From JBOGTC01 sp050692055 (GTDB taxonomy: Bacteria > Chloroflexota > Limnocylindria > QHBO01): a DNA stretch of 10,058 nt. This document shows, in pieces, positions 1 to 6,807 of this stretch. The DNA lies in NCBI GenBank assembly GCA_050692055.1, contig JBOGTC010000035.1, positions 1 to 10,058 of the forward strand, written 5' to 3'. The notes beneath the pieces were generated by a model. It saw only the letters and a program-made list of their open reading frames with translations, was not told where the DNA came from and ran no database searches. Position 1 is the first letter of the stretch. Every line of letters begins with the position of its first letter. A program made the position numbers and the translations under genes.

Positions 1-1
1 G

Positions 2-1903
2 CGCACCGCCGGCGCGCTGCCGCCCGTCGTCATCGACAAGCCGTCGGGCACGCTGACCCTGGCCGGCACGCTGCGCACCGCCCGCGACTGGACCTATGCC
101 GCCGGCACGCTCGATCCCGGCACCAGCCTGCTCGTGCTGGCTGGAACCGAAACGCTCACCAGCCCGGGCGCCACGCTCTATGCCCTCGAGGTCCGGGGCG
201 GAACGGCGACATTGGGGACGGCGCTCGAGCTGCTCGCCGATCTCACCATCACTTCGGGAACGATGGACACCGCTGGGTACCCGGTAACGGTCGGCGGCGA
301 CCTCGTCGTCGCGGGAACGCTCAGCGCGGACGGAGTCGACATCCGCGTCGGTGGCGACGTGACGCTGAGTGGGGCCTACACGGCTGGAACGGGAACCCTC
401 ATCCTCGACGGCGCTGCGCCGCAGCTGCTGGCGAGCGGTGGCAACGCGCTGAACGACTTCGCCGTGGCCAACCCCTTCGGCGTCACCCTGGGCGACGACG
501 TTTTCGTGGGGGGCATTCTCGATCTCGCGAGCGGGACGCTCACGGTCGGTCCATTTGTGCTGACCCTCGCGAGCCCGATCGCCGGGACCGCCACCAACCT
601 GCTGACCGATGCAAGCTCGTCGATCACCGTCGTCGGCATCGCCTCCGGCATCCGGCTCCCGGCCTCGGTGGCCGATCTCGCCAACCTGACCATCACGAAC
701 CCGAGCGGAGTGGCTCTCGACGCGCCGCTAACCATCCACGGCGCGCTGTCGCTCGACGGTGGCAACCTGATCGCCAGGCCATACCTCGTCTCCATCGCCC
801 CCGGTGGTGGCGTGGCGCGGGTCGGCGGCCACGTCATCGGCCGCCTCCAGAAGCCCGTGGCGGCCGGCGGCGCGCTGGCGTTGATCTTCGAGGTTGGCGA
901 CGAGGGCGGCTACACTCCCGCCGAGGTCACCTGGGCGAGCGTTGCCACCGACGGCAGGCTGACCGTCGCAGCGGTCTCCGACGACCACGCTGAGCTCGCC
1001 GCGGCGGGGCTCGATCCCGCTGCGAGCGTGAACCGCCACTGGACACTCGAGCCAGACGGTCTCAGCCCCGAACTGGTGGACGTGGCCGTCACCTACCTGG
1101 TGACCGATCTCGATCCAGCGGCCGACCCAGCCTCCCTGTTGGCTGCCTGGCGCGATCCGGTGGCCTGGTCGTTGCCGACTGTGGTCGCGCGCAGCGCCAC
1201 CAGCCTGTCGATCTCCGCCCTGCCGCTTGGGCCCGGCGCGCTGGCGCTTGGCATGGGCGCCAGCGATCTGCGTCTGTCAGTGACCGATGCCCCAGATCCG
1301 GCGGCTCCCGGAACGCAGGTTGTCTACCGGCTGAGCGTGGTCAATGACGGGCCGATGGCAGCCAGCCGCGTGAGCGTCAGCGTGGAGCTGCCGGCAGGCG
1401 GGGCGTTGGCATCGGTCAGCAGCAGCGTCGGGAGCTGTACGGCGTCCGCAGCAACGGTGATGTGCGACCTCGGCCAGCTGGTTGCCGGCGCGACGGCGAG
1501 CGTGGAGCTTGGCCTCACCTTCGCCGCCGAGGGCACCTACGAGCTACGCGCATCCGCGGCGGTCTCGGGCACATCCGATCCGCTGATCGCCAACAATACA
1601 GCGAGCGCATCGACCACTGTCGTCGCGCCACCGCCCACCGTCACGCCGTCCGCGCCCGCCCGGGCCGAACCGCCGACGGCCGATGGGTTGCCCGACACGG
1701 CGGTCGTAACCGGCGCGGCGTTGCTGGGCCTCGCGATCGTGGCAGGTGTGCTGATGCTGACGATCGCTGGTGTCGCCCGCGGCCGACGTCCCTACGCACA
1801 TGGCTCTCGAGCAGCGCGAACTCTCGCGACCTTAGCCCCACGCGCTGGTCGCCGCAGGTGGCCTCACGGCGGCGCAGGTCGAGCGCGACCCCGCCGACCT
1901 TGA
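2..1903 (+). CDS. C-terminal part of a large surface-anchored repeat protein with a DUF11-like domain (5' end outside window)
   Basis: The reading frame is open from the left edge, so the true start lies upstream; the GTG at 134 is internal. Of 633 visible residues, about 1-270 are Gly/Thr/Ala/Val-rich short beta-strand repeats (GTLTLAGTL, GGDLVVAGTL, GGDVTLSG), as in beta-helical adhesins. Around residues 275-345 is a module with FEVGDEGGYTPAEV and VNRHWTL, which I recognise from bacterial surface proteins. Residues about 421-541 resemble a DUF11 (CARDB-like) domain, with LRLSVTDAPDPAAPGTQVVY and a final NNTASASTTV. A Pro/Ala-rich linker follows, then LPDTA (563-567), a hydrophobic span (568-592) and RGRR (593-596), the layout of a sortase sorting signal or C-terminal membrane anchor. 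The last 37 residues are Arg-rich and lie antisense to a regulator remnant, so they are probably not original. Role: likely cell-surface structure or adhesion; ligand unknown. Confidence 0.8.
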   Translation, partial: RTAGALPPVVIDKPSGTLTLAGTLRTARDWTYAAGTLDPGTSLLVLAGTETLTSPGATLYALEVRGGTATLGTALELLADLTITSGTMDTAGYPVTVGGDLVVAGTLSADGVDIRVGGDVTLSGAYTAGTGTLILDGAAPQLLASGGNALNDFAVANPFGVTLGDDVFVGGILDLASGTLTVGPFVLTLASPIAGTATNLLTDASSSITVVGIASGIRLPASVADLANLTITNPSGVALDAPLTIHGALSLDGGNLIARPYLVSIAPGGGVARVGGHVIGRLQKPVAAGGALALIFEVGDEGGYTPAEVTWASVATDGRLTVAAVSDDHAELAAAGLDPAASVNRHWTLEPDGLSPELVDVAVTYLVTDLDPAADPASLLAAWRDPVAWSLPTVVARSATSLSISALPLGPGALALGMGASDLRLSVTDAPDPAAPGTQVVYRLSVVNDGPMAASRVSVSVELPAGGALASVSSSVGSCTASAATVMCDLGQLVAGATASVELGLTFAAEGTYELRASAAVSGTSDPLIANNTASASTTVVAPPPTVTPSAPARAEPPTADGLPDTAVVTGAALLGLAIVAGVLMLTIAGVARGRRPYAHGSRAARTLATLAPRAGRRRWPHGGAGRARPRRP

Positions 1904-1910
1904 GTTCCGT
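1788..1910 (-). pseudogene. Remnant of an OmpR/PhoB-type winged-helix DNA-binding domain
   Basis: On the minus strand, 41 codons read TELKVGGVALDLRRREAT and then, after four residues (CGDQ), RVGLRSREFALLESHVRRD. This is the beta-strand start and first helix of a Trans_reg_C winged-helix domain; family members typically read L.VG.L.LD..RREV..G...V.LT.REFALLE.L. No receiver domain precedes it: the open frame begins at 2009 with low-complexity residues and runs into an inverted repeat. The recognition helix and wing are also missing, because below about 1788 the frame is antisense to the surface protein's membrane anchor. A complete domain needs about 95-100 residues, so this is a fragment that cannot bind DNA as it stands. 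The resemblance was judged by eye, without a profile search. Confidence 0.65.
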
Positions 1911-1976
1911 GGCGCTCGCAACGGATGAGGCGGCGCCGGCTCCGTGCGTGGGAGCGGGCCTGCCGGAAGGCCATTG

Positions 1977-2118
1977 CCATTTCTTGCCGTCAGCGCACGT
2001 AACTCCCACGATCGGCCGTCTGCATGGTCATCCTGTGCGTCCGGGCGCCAGAAACGATCAAGCAGAGGCCAGAATCGCGCCCTTCCTCGTAGTTACGTGC
2101 ACGGACGGCAAGAACTGG
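1977..2118. repeat. Long inverted repeat flanking an 86-nt spacer (MITE-like or mobile-element remnant)
   Basis: The arm at 1981-2004 (begins TTCTTGCCGTC, ends GCACGTAACT) is the reverse complement of 2091-2114 at 22 of 24 positions; the two mismatches are central. Extending outward to 1977 and 2118 gives 25 of 28. The unit is about 142 bp with no coding capacity, which fits a miniature inverted-repeat transposable element or the ends of a decayed insertion sequence. No clear target-site duplication flanks it and no second copy was found in the window. Alternatives are a recombinase site or a large RNA stem-loop; the 86-nt spacer and lack of a T tract argue against a simple terminator. Confidence 0.6.
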
Positions 2119-2175
2119 AGTCGGCCGGGCCGCTGACGGCGGTGCCGCGCTCGGCGGCCGGCCGGCACGCCTGAT

Positions 2176-2239
2176 CCTTGACAGGCCCGTCGCTCTAACC
2201 CCCTTGACAGTCGCTGGTCCCATCGGCGTTACTTGTCAG
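2176..2239 (+). promoter_or_regulatory. Phased CTTGACAG-like boxes upstream of the sugar operon
   Basis: CCTTGACAG occurs exactly twice (2176-2184 and 2202-2210, 26 bp apart), and a near copy, CTTGTCAG, lies at 2232-2239. Each contains a TTGACA or TTGTCA hexamer that could serve as a -35 element. TTGTCA (2233-2238) with CATACG (2255-2260) is one possible promoter with a 16-nt spacer, though the -10 match is only 3 of 6. The boxes could instead be binding sites for a regulator encoded elsewhere. The position just before an eight-gene operon supports a regulatory role; the sequence alone does not settle which. Confidence 0.3.
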
Positions 2240-2248
2240 AACAACCTG

Positions 2249-2264
2249 TACGGACATACGGACA
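2249..2264 (+). promoter_or_regulatory. Tandem TACGGACA octamer, candidate operator of the sugar operon
   Basis: TACGGACA is repeated head to tail with no gap, and GTAC palindromes flank the pair (2248-2251 and 2265-2268). It ends 11 nt before the proposed GTG start of the SDR gene and overlaps the candidate -10 region, a position where a repressor would block initiation. Many sugar operons are controlled this way by GntR- or LacI-family proteins, but no regulator gene is in the window, so the family is not assigned. Confidence 0.3.
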
Positions 2265-2275
2265 GTACCCGTCCC

Positions 2276-3040
2276 GTGCACAGCTCCGAACCACCCAGGG
2301 TCATCATCGTGACCGGCGCGACGAGTGGCATCGGCCGAGCGGCCGCCCTGGCGCTCGCGCGCCGGGAATGGCACGTCATCGCATCGGGCCGCGACGCCGA
2401 GCGGGGTGCTGCCGTCGCGACGGAGATCTCGTCCGTTGGCAGCGGCGAGTTCATCTCGGCTGACCTGTCGAAGCCCGATGAGCCGGAGCGCCTCGTCTCC
2501 GAGGTCGTCAGGCGCCACCAGCGCCTCGATGGCCTGGTCAATGACGCCGGCATGCACACGCTCGCGGACACCGTCGAGACCAGGCCGGAGGACTGGGACG
2601 CCATTCTCGGCGTGAACCTGCGAGCCGCATTTCTGCTCTGTCGGGCGGCTATCCCGGTGATGGCCCGTTCGGGGGGCGGGGTGATCGTCAACGTGGCGAG
2701 CGAGGCCGCTCTCGCCGCGATTCCGCGCCAGGTCGCGTACAACGTATCCAAGGCGGGCATGCTGATGCTCACCCGCAGCATCGCCGTGGACCACGCGATC
2801 CAGGGCATCCGCGCGGTCTCTGTCTGCCCTGGCACGACCATGACTCCGCTTGTGCGCGAGGCGATCCGGTCGGCTCCCGATCCCGAAGCCCACGAGCGCG
2901 GCCTTGCGCTCAGTCGACCTGCGCGGCGGCTGGGAACCGTCGAAGAGATCGCCACTGCCATCGCGCTCGTGGCAGGCCCGGAGTTGGAATTCATGACCGG
3001 CTCGGAACTGGTCATCGATGGCGGTTTCACCGCCACGTGA
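2276..3040 (+). CDS. SDR-family NAD(P)-dependent oxidoreductase
   Basis: A 254-residue classical short-chain dehydrogenase, the usual family length. The cofactor motif TGATSGIG is at 13-20. A GRD turn at 38-40 follows the second strand, and the usual NNAG appears as NDAG (89-92). The catalytic tetrad is N114, S142, Y155 and K159 (YNVSK), with S-to-Y spacing of 13 as expected, and PGTTMT follows in the CPG region. The C-terminus ends MTGSELVIDGGF, typical of FabG-like enzymes. The GTG at 2276 gives the normal N-terminus; the upstream TTG at 2204 is part of a TTGACA box and adds 24 unlikely residues. No Shine-Dalgarno sequence is visible, so the message may be leaderless or weakly translated. 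As first gene of the operon, it probably oxidises a hydroxyl of the imported sugar or polyol or reduces a keto intermediate; the substrate is unknown. Confidence 0.9.
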   Translation: MHSSEPPRVIIVTGATSGIGRAAALALARREWHVIASGRDAERGAAVATEISSVGSGEFISADLSKPDEPERLVSEVVRRHQRLDGLVNDAGMHTLADTVETRPEDWDAILGVNLRAAFLLCRAAIPVMARSGGGVIVNVASEAALAAIPRQVAYNVSKAGMLMLTRSIAVDHAIQGIRAVSVCPGTTMTPLVREAIRSAPDPEAHERGLALSRPARRLGTVEEIATAIALVAGPELEFMTGSELVIDGGFTAT

Positions 3041-3042
3041 AT

Positions 3043-3050
3043 GGAGGAGG
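3043..3050 (+). promoter_or_regulatory. Strong ribosome binding site for the substrate-binding protein
   Basis: GGAGGAGG lies 7 nt before the ATG at 3058 and decides that start over the in-frame GTG at 3037, which overlaps the SDR stop and would lie upstream of the site. It is among the strongest sites in the operon, fitting high production of the binding protein. Confidence 0.85.
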
Positions 3051-3057
3051 ACAGAGG

Positions 3058-4272
3058 ATGCACATCAAGTCGGACCGCGGCGCGACGGGTGCCGTGCTAC
3101 TGATGGTGGCGCTGGTGCTCGCCGCCTGCGCCGGCCCCGGCGAGTCTCCGCCGGCGACCGGCGACGCAACGCCGGAGCCTGGCGACGGCAACGGCGAAAT
3201 CGAGAGAATCGTGATCGGCTGGACACCGCCCGACATCACGGGCGTCTTTCAGACGGCGACGGACTTCTTCGAGCTGGCGGCCGCCCAGGCGGGCGAGCAC
3301 GGCATCGAGGTCGAGGTGATCTCGCGGTCGCCTGCCACACACGTGGACTTCGCCGACCAGCTGGCCATCGTCGAAGACTTCATCACGCAAGGTGTCGACG
3401 TCATCGCCATCTCGCCGGCCGATACCGAGGCCATCAAGCCTGCGATCCAGCAGGCGAACGATGCCGGCATCCCGGTGATCATGGTCAACCTGCTCGAGGA
3501 GCAGGAAGGCGTGGAGATCGCGTCGTACATCGGATTCGACAATACCGAGGCGGCCATGGTGTCTGGCTACGCGCTGCTGGACTACTTCGGCGGCCCCGGC
3601 GTCCTCGGAGACGGCGAGCAGATCGAGGTCGCTGATGACCAGTATCTCGATCTCGAATGGTGGGAGTCGATCTATGAGGGAGCCGATCTGTCGGGCATCG
3701 AGGCGCGAGGGGTCATCATCGAAGGCATCGCCGGCACCTTCTTCTCGCAGACCCGGCTCGACGGATTCAACGAAGTGGTCGGAATGGCGGAAGGCGTCGA
3801 GATCCTCGCCGAGCCGATCGCGGCTGACTGGAATCGAGAGAAGGGCATTGCGGCGACGGAGGACTTCCTGTCGCGATTCGGACCGGATGAGCTCGACTTC
3901 ATCTGGGCCGCGTCGAACGAGATGGGCCTGGGTGCGATGCTGACCGCGGAGCGCGAGGACCGTCTCGACGCTTCGGGGGGCTCAACGCCGCCGGAAGCCG
4001 GCACAGTGTCGATCCTCACCAATGACGTGACGCCGGAGTCGACCGACGCCATTCGCGAGGGGCGCCTCATCGCGGAAACCCACCATGGGTTCCCCGAGTG
4101 GGGATGGTTCGGCACGGCCTTCGCGGTGCGCCTGGCATGCGGCCTCGACGTTCCGGAGTTCGAGGACATCCGGCCACGCACGGTGTGGGAGGCGAACGCC
4201 GACCAGTTCTATCCGGACCCGCTGCTGCCGGAGATTGACTGGGACGACATCCTGGCAAACTGCGAGCGCTGA
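3058..4272 (+). CDS. Lipoprotein sugar ABC transporter substrate-binding protein (periplasmic-binding type 1)
   Basis: A 404-residue binding protein that captures a sugar-like ligand outside the membrane and delivers it to the permease encoded two genes downstream. A basic N-terminus, hydrophobic stretch and lipobox LAAC (cleavage before C24) mark it as a lipoprotein. A Pro/Gly/Asp-rich linker (25-47) precedes the folded domain, which starts near RIVIGWTPPD. Peripla_BP_4-type features include VDVIAISPADTEAIKPAI, then NDAGIPVIMVN, and SYIGFDNTEAAM. The C-terminal lobe has HHGFPEWGWFGTAFAVRLACG. Two cysteines, in LACG and in the final NCER, could form a disulfide. The protein is acidic. The gene follows the SDR stop by 17 nt and precedes the ATPase by 8 nt. 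The ligand cannot be read from the sequence; the family includes ribose, xylose, inositol and related binders. Confidence 0.92.
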   Translation: MHIKSDRGATGAVLLMVALVLAACAGPGESPPATGDATPEPGDGNGEIERIVIGWTPPDITGVFQTATDFFELAAAQAGEHGIEVEVISRSPATHVDFADQLAIVEDFITQGVDVIAISPADTEAIKPAIQQANDAGIPVIMVNLLEEQEGVEIASYIGFDNTEAAMVSGYALLDYFGGPGVLGDGEQIEVADDQYLDLEWWESIYEGADLSGIEARGVIIEGIAGTFFSQTRLDGFNEVVGMAEGVEILAEPIAADWNREKGIAATEDFLSRFGPDELDFIWAASNEMGLGAMLTAEREDRLDASGGSTPPEAGTVSILTNDVTPESTDAIREGRLIAETHHGFPEWGWFGTAFAVRLACGLDVPEFEDIRPRTVWEANADQFYPDPLLPEIDWDDILANCER

Positions 4273-4280
4273 CGCGACTC

Positions 4281-5774
4281 GTGTCTGTCCTTGAGCTTCG
4301 CGGGATCACCAAGGCGTACCCGGGAACGGTAGCCCTCGCCGGCGTCGACCTCGATGTCGACGCCGGCGAGGTTCATGCTCTGCTCGGGGAGAACGGAGCC
4401 GGCAAGTCGACCTTGATGAAGGTCGTGGCAGGCGCCGTCCGCCCCGACGCCGGAACGATGCGCATTGATGGCGGCGAGATACCGTTCGGTTCTCCTGCTG
4501 TCGCGCGCGGGCACGGCATCGGGATCGTGTTCCAGGAGCTGAGCCTCGTGCCCACGATGTCCGTGGGAGAGAACGTGATGCTCGGTCAATGGGCGGGGCG
4601 CCGTTTCGGCGGCGTTGACGTCAGCCGAACGATCGGGCAAGCGCGCCAGTACCTGGCGCGCGTCGGCGTGGAACTGGCGCCCGAGCGCATCGTGCGCCAG
4701 CTCGGGATGGCCGAGCGGCAGCTCGTGGAGATCGCCAAGGCGCTGTCTCGCGAAGTGAAGGTCCTTCTGCTCGATGAACCCACCTCCGCCCTGTCGGAGC
4801 GCGAGTCGCACAGGCTCTTCGGGGTGGTGCGCGACCTCACGACCCAGGGCGTCGCCGTCATCTATGTCAGCCATCGCCTCCCCGAGGTCCTCGCGATATC
4901 GAATCGGGTTACGGTCCTGCGCGACGGCAAGCTGGTAGGGTCCATGGCCACCCGCGATGCGTCAGAGGCCGAGCTCGCGCGGCTGATGGTCGGCACGGCG
5001 CTCGATCTCATTCGGCCGGCCGACGACGGTGGGCGGCGGTCCGACCACGGTCAGCCGGTCGTTCGGGCTCGCGGTCTCGCGCGACCGCCGCGCCTCAAGC
5101 CCTTCGACCTGGACCTGCACGCCGGCGAGATCGTCACCGTCTTCGGCCTCGTCGGTGCGGGCCGCTCGCGTCTGGCTCGGACGCTCTTCGGCATTGAGCC
5201 CAGCACCCAGGGATCGCTTGAGCTGTTCGGCAGGCCCGCCGTGGTGCGATCACCCGCTGACGCGATCGCGCGCGGCGTCGGGTACGTGGGCGAGGATCGC
5301 GCAGTCGGCCTGGTTCCCCGGATGACCGTCTCCCAGAACATCACGCTGGCGTCGTTCAAGCGCCTCGGTCGCCGAGGACTGCTTGATCGCAGCGCGGAGC
5401 GGGCGCTCGGCAGTCACTATGTCCGCGAGCTCAAAATCCGTACGCCCTCGCTCGAGCAACGCGTTTCGGCTCTGTCAGGTGGCAACCAGCAGAAGATCCT
5501 GCTCGCGCGCTGGCTCTGTTCGGGCGCCCGGTTCCTCATCCTCGACGATCCGGTGCGCGGGGTCGACGTGGGGGCCAAGGAAGAGGTATTCCGCATCGTT
5601 CGAAGCCTCGCCGATGACGGGGTGACGATCCTGTATCTGACCTCGGAGCTGCGCGAGGCGCGGGCCCTCGGTCATCGCGTCCTGGTCATGGCAGGTGGTG
5701 GAATCGTGGCCGGCTTGCCACCCAGCGCCACCGAGGACGAGATCATGGCCGCCGCAGGAGGTGTACGTGTCTGA
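4281..5774 (+). CDS. Two-domain sugar ABC transporter ATP-binding protein (RbsA/MglA type)
   Basis: A 497-residue tandem ATPase, the standard length for this family, energising import through the adjacent permease. Domain 1 has Walker A GENGAGKST (36-44), Walker B LLLDEP (D165, E166) and a switch histidine in VSHR (H198). Its signature is degenerate, LGMAERQ (141-147) instead of LSxGxxQ. Domain 2 has the usual degenerate Walker A, GLVGAGRS (289-296), an intact signature LSGGNQQ (398-404), and LILDDP with Asp423 where the catalytic Glu is normally found. One composite ATP site is therefore intact and the other is strongly degenerate. The GTG at 4281 is the only sensible start; no clear Shine-Dalgarno sequence precedes it, so translation probably depends on coupling to the binding protein gene ending 8 nt earlier. 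A perfect 16-bp hairpin lies near the 5' end. Confidence 0.93.
   Translation: MSVLELRGITKAYPGTVALAGVDLDVDAGEVHALLGENGAGKSTLMKVVAGAVRPDAGTMRIDGGEIPFGSPAVARGHGIGIVFQELSLVPTMSVGENVMLGQWAGRRFGGVDVSRTIGQARQYLARVGVELAPERIVRQLGMAERQLVEIAKALSREVKVLLLDEPTSALSERESHRLFGVVRDLTTQGVAVIYVSHRLPEVLAISNRVTVLRDGKLVGSMATRDASEAELARLMVGTALDLIRPADDGGRRSDHGQPVVRARGLARPPRLKPFDLDLHAGEIVTVFGLVGAGRSRLARTLFGIEPSTQGSLELFGRPAVVRSPADAIARGVGYVGEDRAVGLVPRMTVSQNITLASFKRLGRRGLLDRSAERALGSHYVRELKIRTPSLEQRVSALSGGNQQKILLARWLCSGARFLILDDPVRGVDVGAKEEVFRIVRSLADDGVTILYLTSELREARALGHRVLVMAGGGIVAGLPPSATEDEIMAAAGGVRV
4334..4371 (+). repeat. Perfect 16-bp stem, 6-nt loop hairpin inside the ATPase gene
   Basis: The arm 4334-4349 (CCTCGCCGGCGTCGAC) is the exact reverse complement of 4356-4371, with loop CTCGAT. 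It starts 53 nt into the coding region and encodes LAGVDLDVDAGEV. In RNA it would be a very stable GC-rich stem. It may slow ribosomes, or protect the upstream binding-protein message from 3' decay. Part of the symmetry could come from repeated GVD/VDAGE codons. Confidence 0.7.
5756..5761 (+). promoter_or_regulatory. Ribosome binding site for the permease, inside the ATPase gene
   Basis: AGGAGG lies 5 nt before the GTG at 5767 and supports that start over the in-frame GTG at 5761, which overlaps the site, and the ATG at 5791. Confidence 0.75.
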
Positions 5775-6807
5775 TCCCGCGTTCCGGCCCATGACGGATC
5801 GCATCAGGGCGCGCGCGGCGAACGTACTGCTCGGATCGGGCGGTCTGGGCGGCGCCATCTTCATCCTGCTCGTCCTGGTCCTCGTCTTCGCCGTAGCGGC
5901 ACCGGGATTCTTTGGGACCGGCAACCTGCTCAACATCCTTCGCCAGTACTCGGTGCCCCTCATCCTGGCCGTCGGCCAGACCCTGGTCATCATCGCCGCC
6001 GGGATCGATCTCTCGGTCGCAGCCGTGGCCGCGCTCTCCGGCAGCGTCATGGGAGTGGCATACGCGCACCTTGGGCTCCCCGCGCCGGTCGCCATCGGGC
6101 TGGGACTCGCCTCGGGCTTCCTGGTCGGTGCGTTCAACGGTCTCGTGATCACCAAGTGGCGGGTCCCCGACATCATTGCCACGTTGGGAACCCTCACCGC
6201 GGTCCGCGGTATTGCGCTCCTCGTGACCGGTGGCCTGCCGGTCCCGGACTTCTCGCAGGTGGTCGAGGGTCGCCGCATGCCGCCAGAGGTGACCCTGCTC
6301 GGCGCCGGCGCCGTCTACGGCTTCCCCTTGATCATCGTCGTGGCGGCCGCGTGCGTGCTCATCGGCTGGTTCATCCTGAATCGGACGAAGCTCGGGCGCG
6401 CCATCGTCGCCGTGGGCGGCAACCGCGAGGCGGCCCGGGTCTCCGGCATCGATGTCGACCGCACCAGGTTCTGGGTGTACGTCATCTCGGCGATGCTGGC
6501 GGCGGTCGGCGGGATGCTGCTCGCCGGTCGGCTCACGTCGGCGAACGCGCTCATGGCCAACCTCATGGAGCTCGACACGATCGCCGCGGTGGTCATCGGT
6601 GGAACGGCGCTGTTCGGCGGCGAGGGACGGGTGAGCGGCACGGTCATCGGCATCTTCATCATCGGAGTTCTTGCCAACGGCTTGAACATTTTCGGCCTGT
6701 CAGACTTCTGGCAGCGCGTCGTCACCGGGCTCATCATCATCGTCGTCGTGGCGATCGACCAGCTGCGTCGCCGGGTCGGCGCACGGGACCGGACGGAAGC
6801 GGCATGA
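5767..6807 (+). CDS. Sugar ABC transporter permease (RbsC type, BPD_transp_2)
   Basis: A 346-residue hydrophobic protein forming the membrane channel for the binding protein and ATPase encoded upstream. After a short cytoplasmic N-terminus the first membrane segment spans about 27-44, followed by a series of further hydrophobic helices. Family hallmarks are GIDLSV (79-84; followed by Ala where Gly is common), TKWRVPDIIATLGTL, the cytoplasmic coupling loop NREAARVSGID (219-229), and GGTALFGGEG (278-287). The length is normal. The start overlaps the ATPase gene by 8 nt and the end overlaps the next gene by 4 nt (ATGA). Only one permease gene is present, so the transporter probably uses a homodimer. 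Confidence 0.93.
   Translation: MSDPAFRPMTDRIRARAANVLLGSGGLGGAIFILLVLVLVFAVAAPGFFGTGNLLNILRQYSVPLILAVGQTLVIIAAGIDLSVAAVAALSGSVMGVAYAHLGLPAPVAIGLGLASGFLVGAFNGLVITKWRVPDIIATLGTLTAVRGIALLVTGGLPVPDFSQVVEGRRMPPEVTLLGAGAVYGFPLIIVVAAACVLIGWFILNRTKLGRAIVAVGGNREAARVSGIDVDRTRFWVYVISAMLAAVGGMLLAGRLTSANALMANLMELDTIAAVVIGGTALFGGEGRVSGTVIGIFIIGVLANGLNIFGLSDFWQRVVTGLIIIVVVAIDQLRRRVGARDRTEAA

Larger units (their letters stand above)
1904..2275. other. Intergenic junction between surface gene and sugar operon
   Basis: These 372 nt hold no credible complete gene; short frames here lack recognisable domains. The stretch contains the first codons of the winged-helix remnant (to 1910), a long inverted repeat (1977-2118), a GC-rich stretch that can pair as GTGCCG (2142-2147) with CGGCAC (2163-2168), and repeated TTGACA-like boxes plus a tandem octamer before the SDR gene. 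The GC hairpin has no T tract, so it is at best a weak terminator candidate. No tRNA, riboswitch or attachment site was recognised. Confidence 0.6.

Noticed and set aside
134..1903. GTG 134 as the start of the surface protein
   Set aside because: The same frame is open to the left edge and the upstream residues continue the same repeat style, so the start is outside the window.
1981..2114. Similar peptides (VTCADGKKW on minus, VTCTDGKNW on plus) suggesting two small related genes
   Set aside because: They are the automatic result of translating the two arms of one inverted repeat; no start, ribosome site or longer similarity supports genes.
1977..2118. Rho-independent terminator for the surface gene
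   Set aside because: The stem arms are separated by 86 nt and no T tract follows; the convergent and mobile-element readings fit better.
2204..2275. TTG 2204 as the SDR start
   Set aside because: It lies in a TTGACA box, has no ribosome site and adds residues not expected before the first strand of an SDR.
2195..3063. Two long minus-strand frames opposite the SDR gene
   Set aside because: The plus strand encodes a complete SDR with all catalytic residues; the minus frames show no family resemblance.
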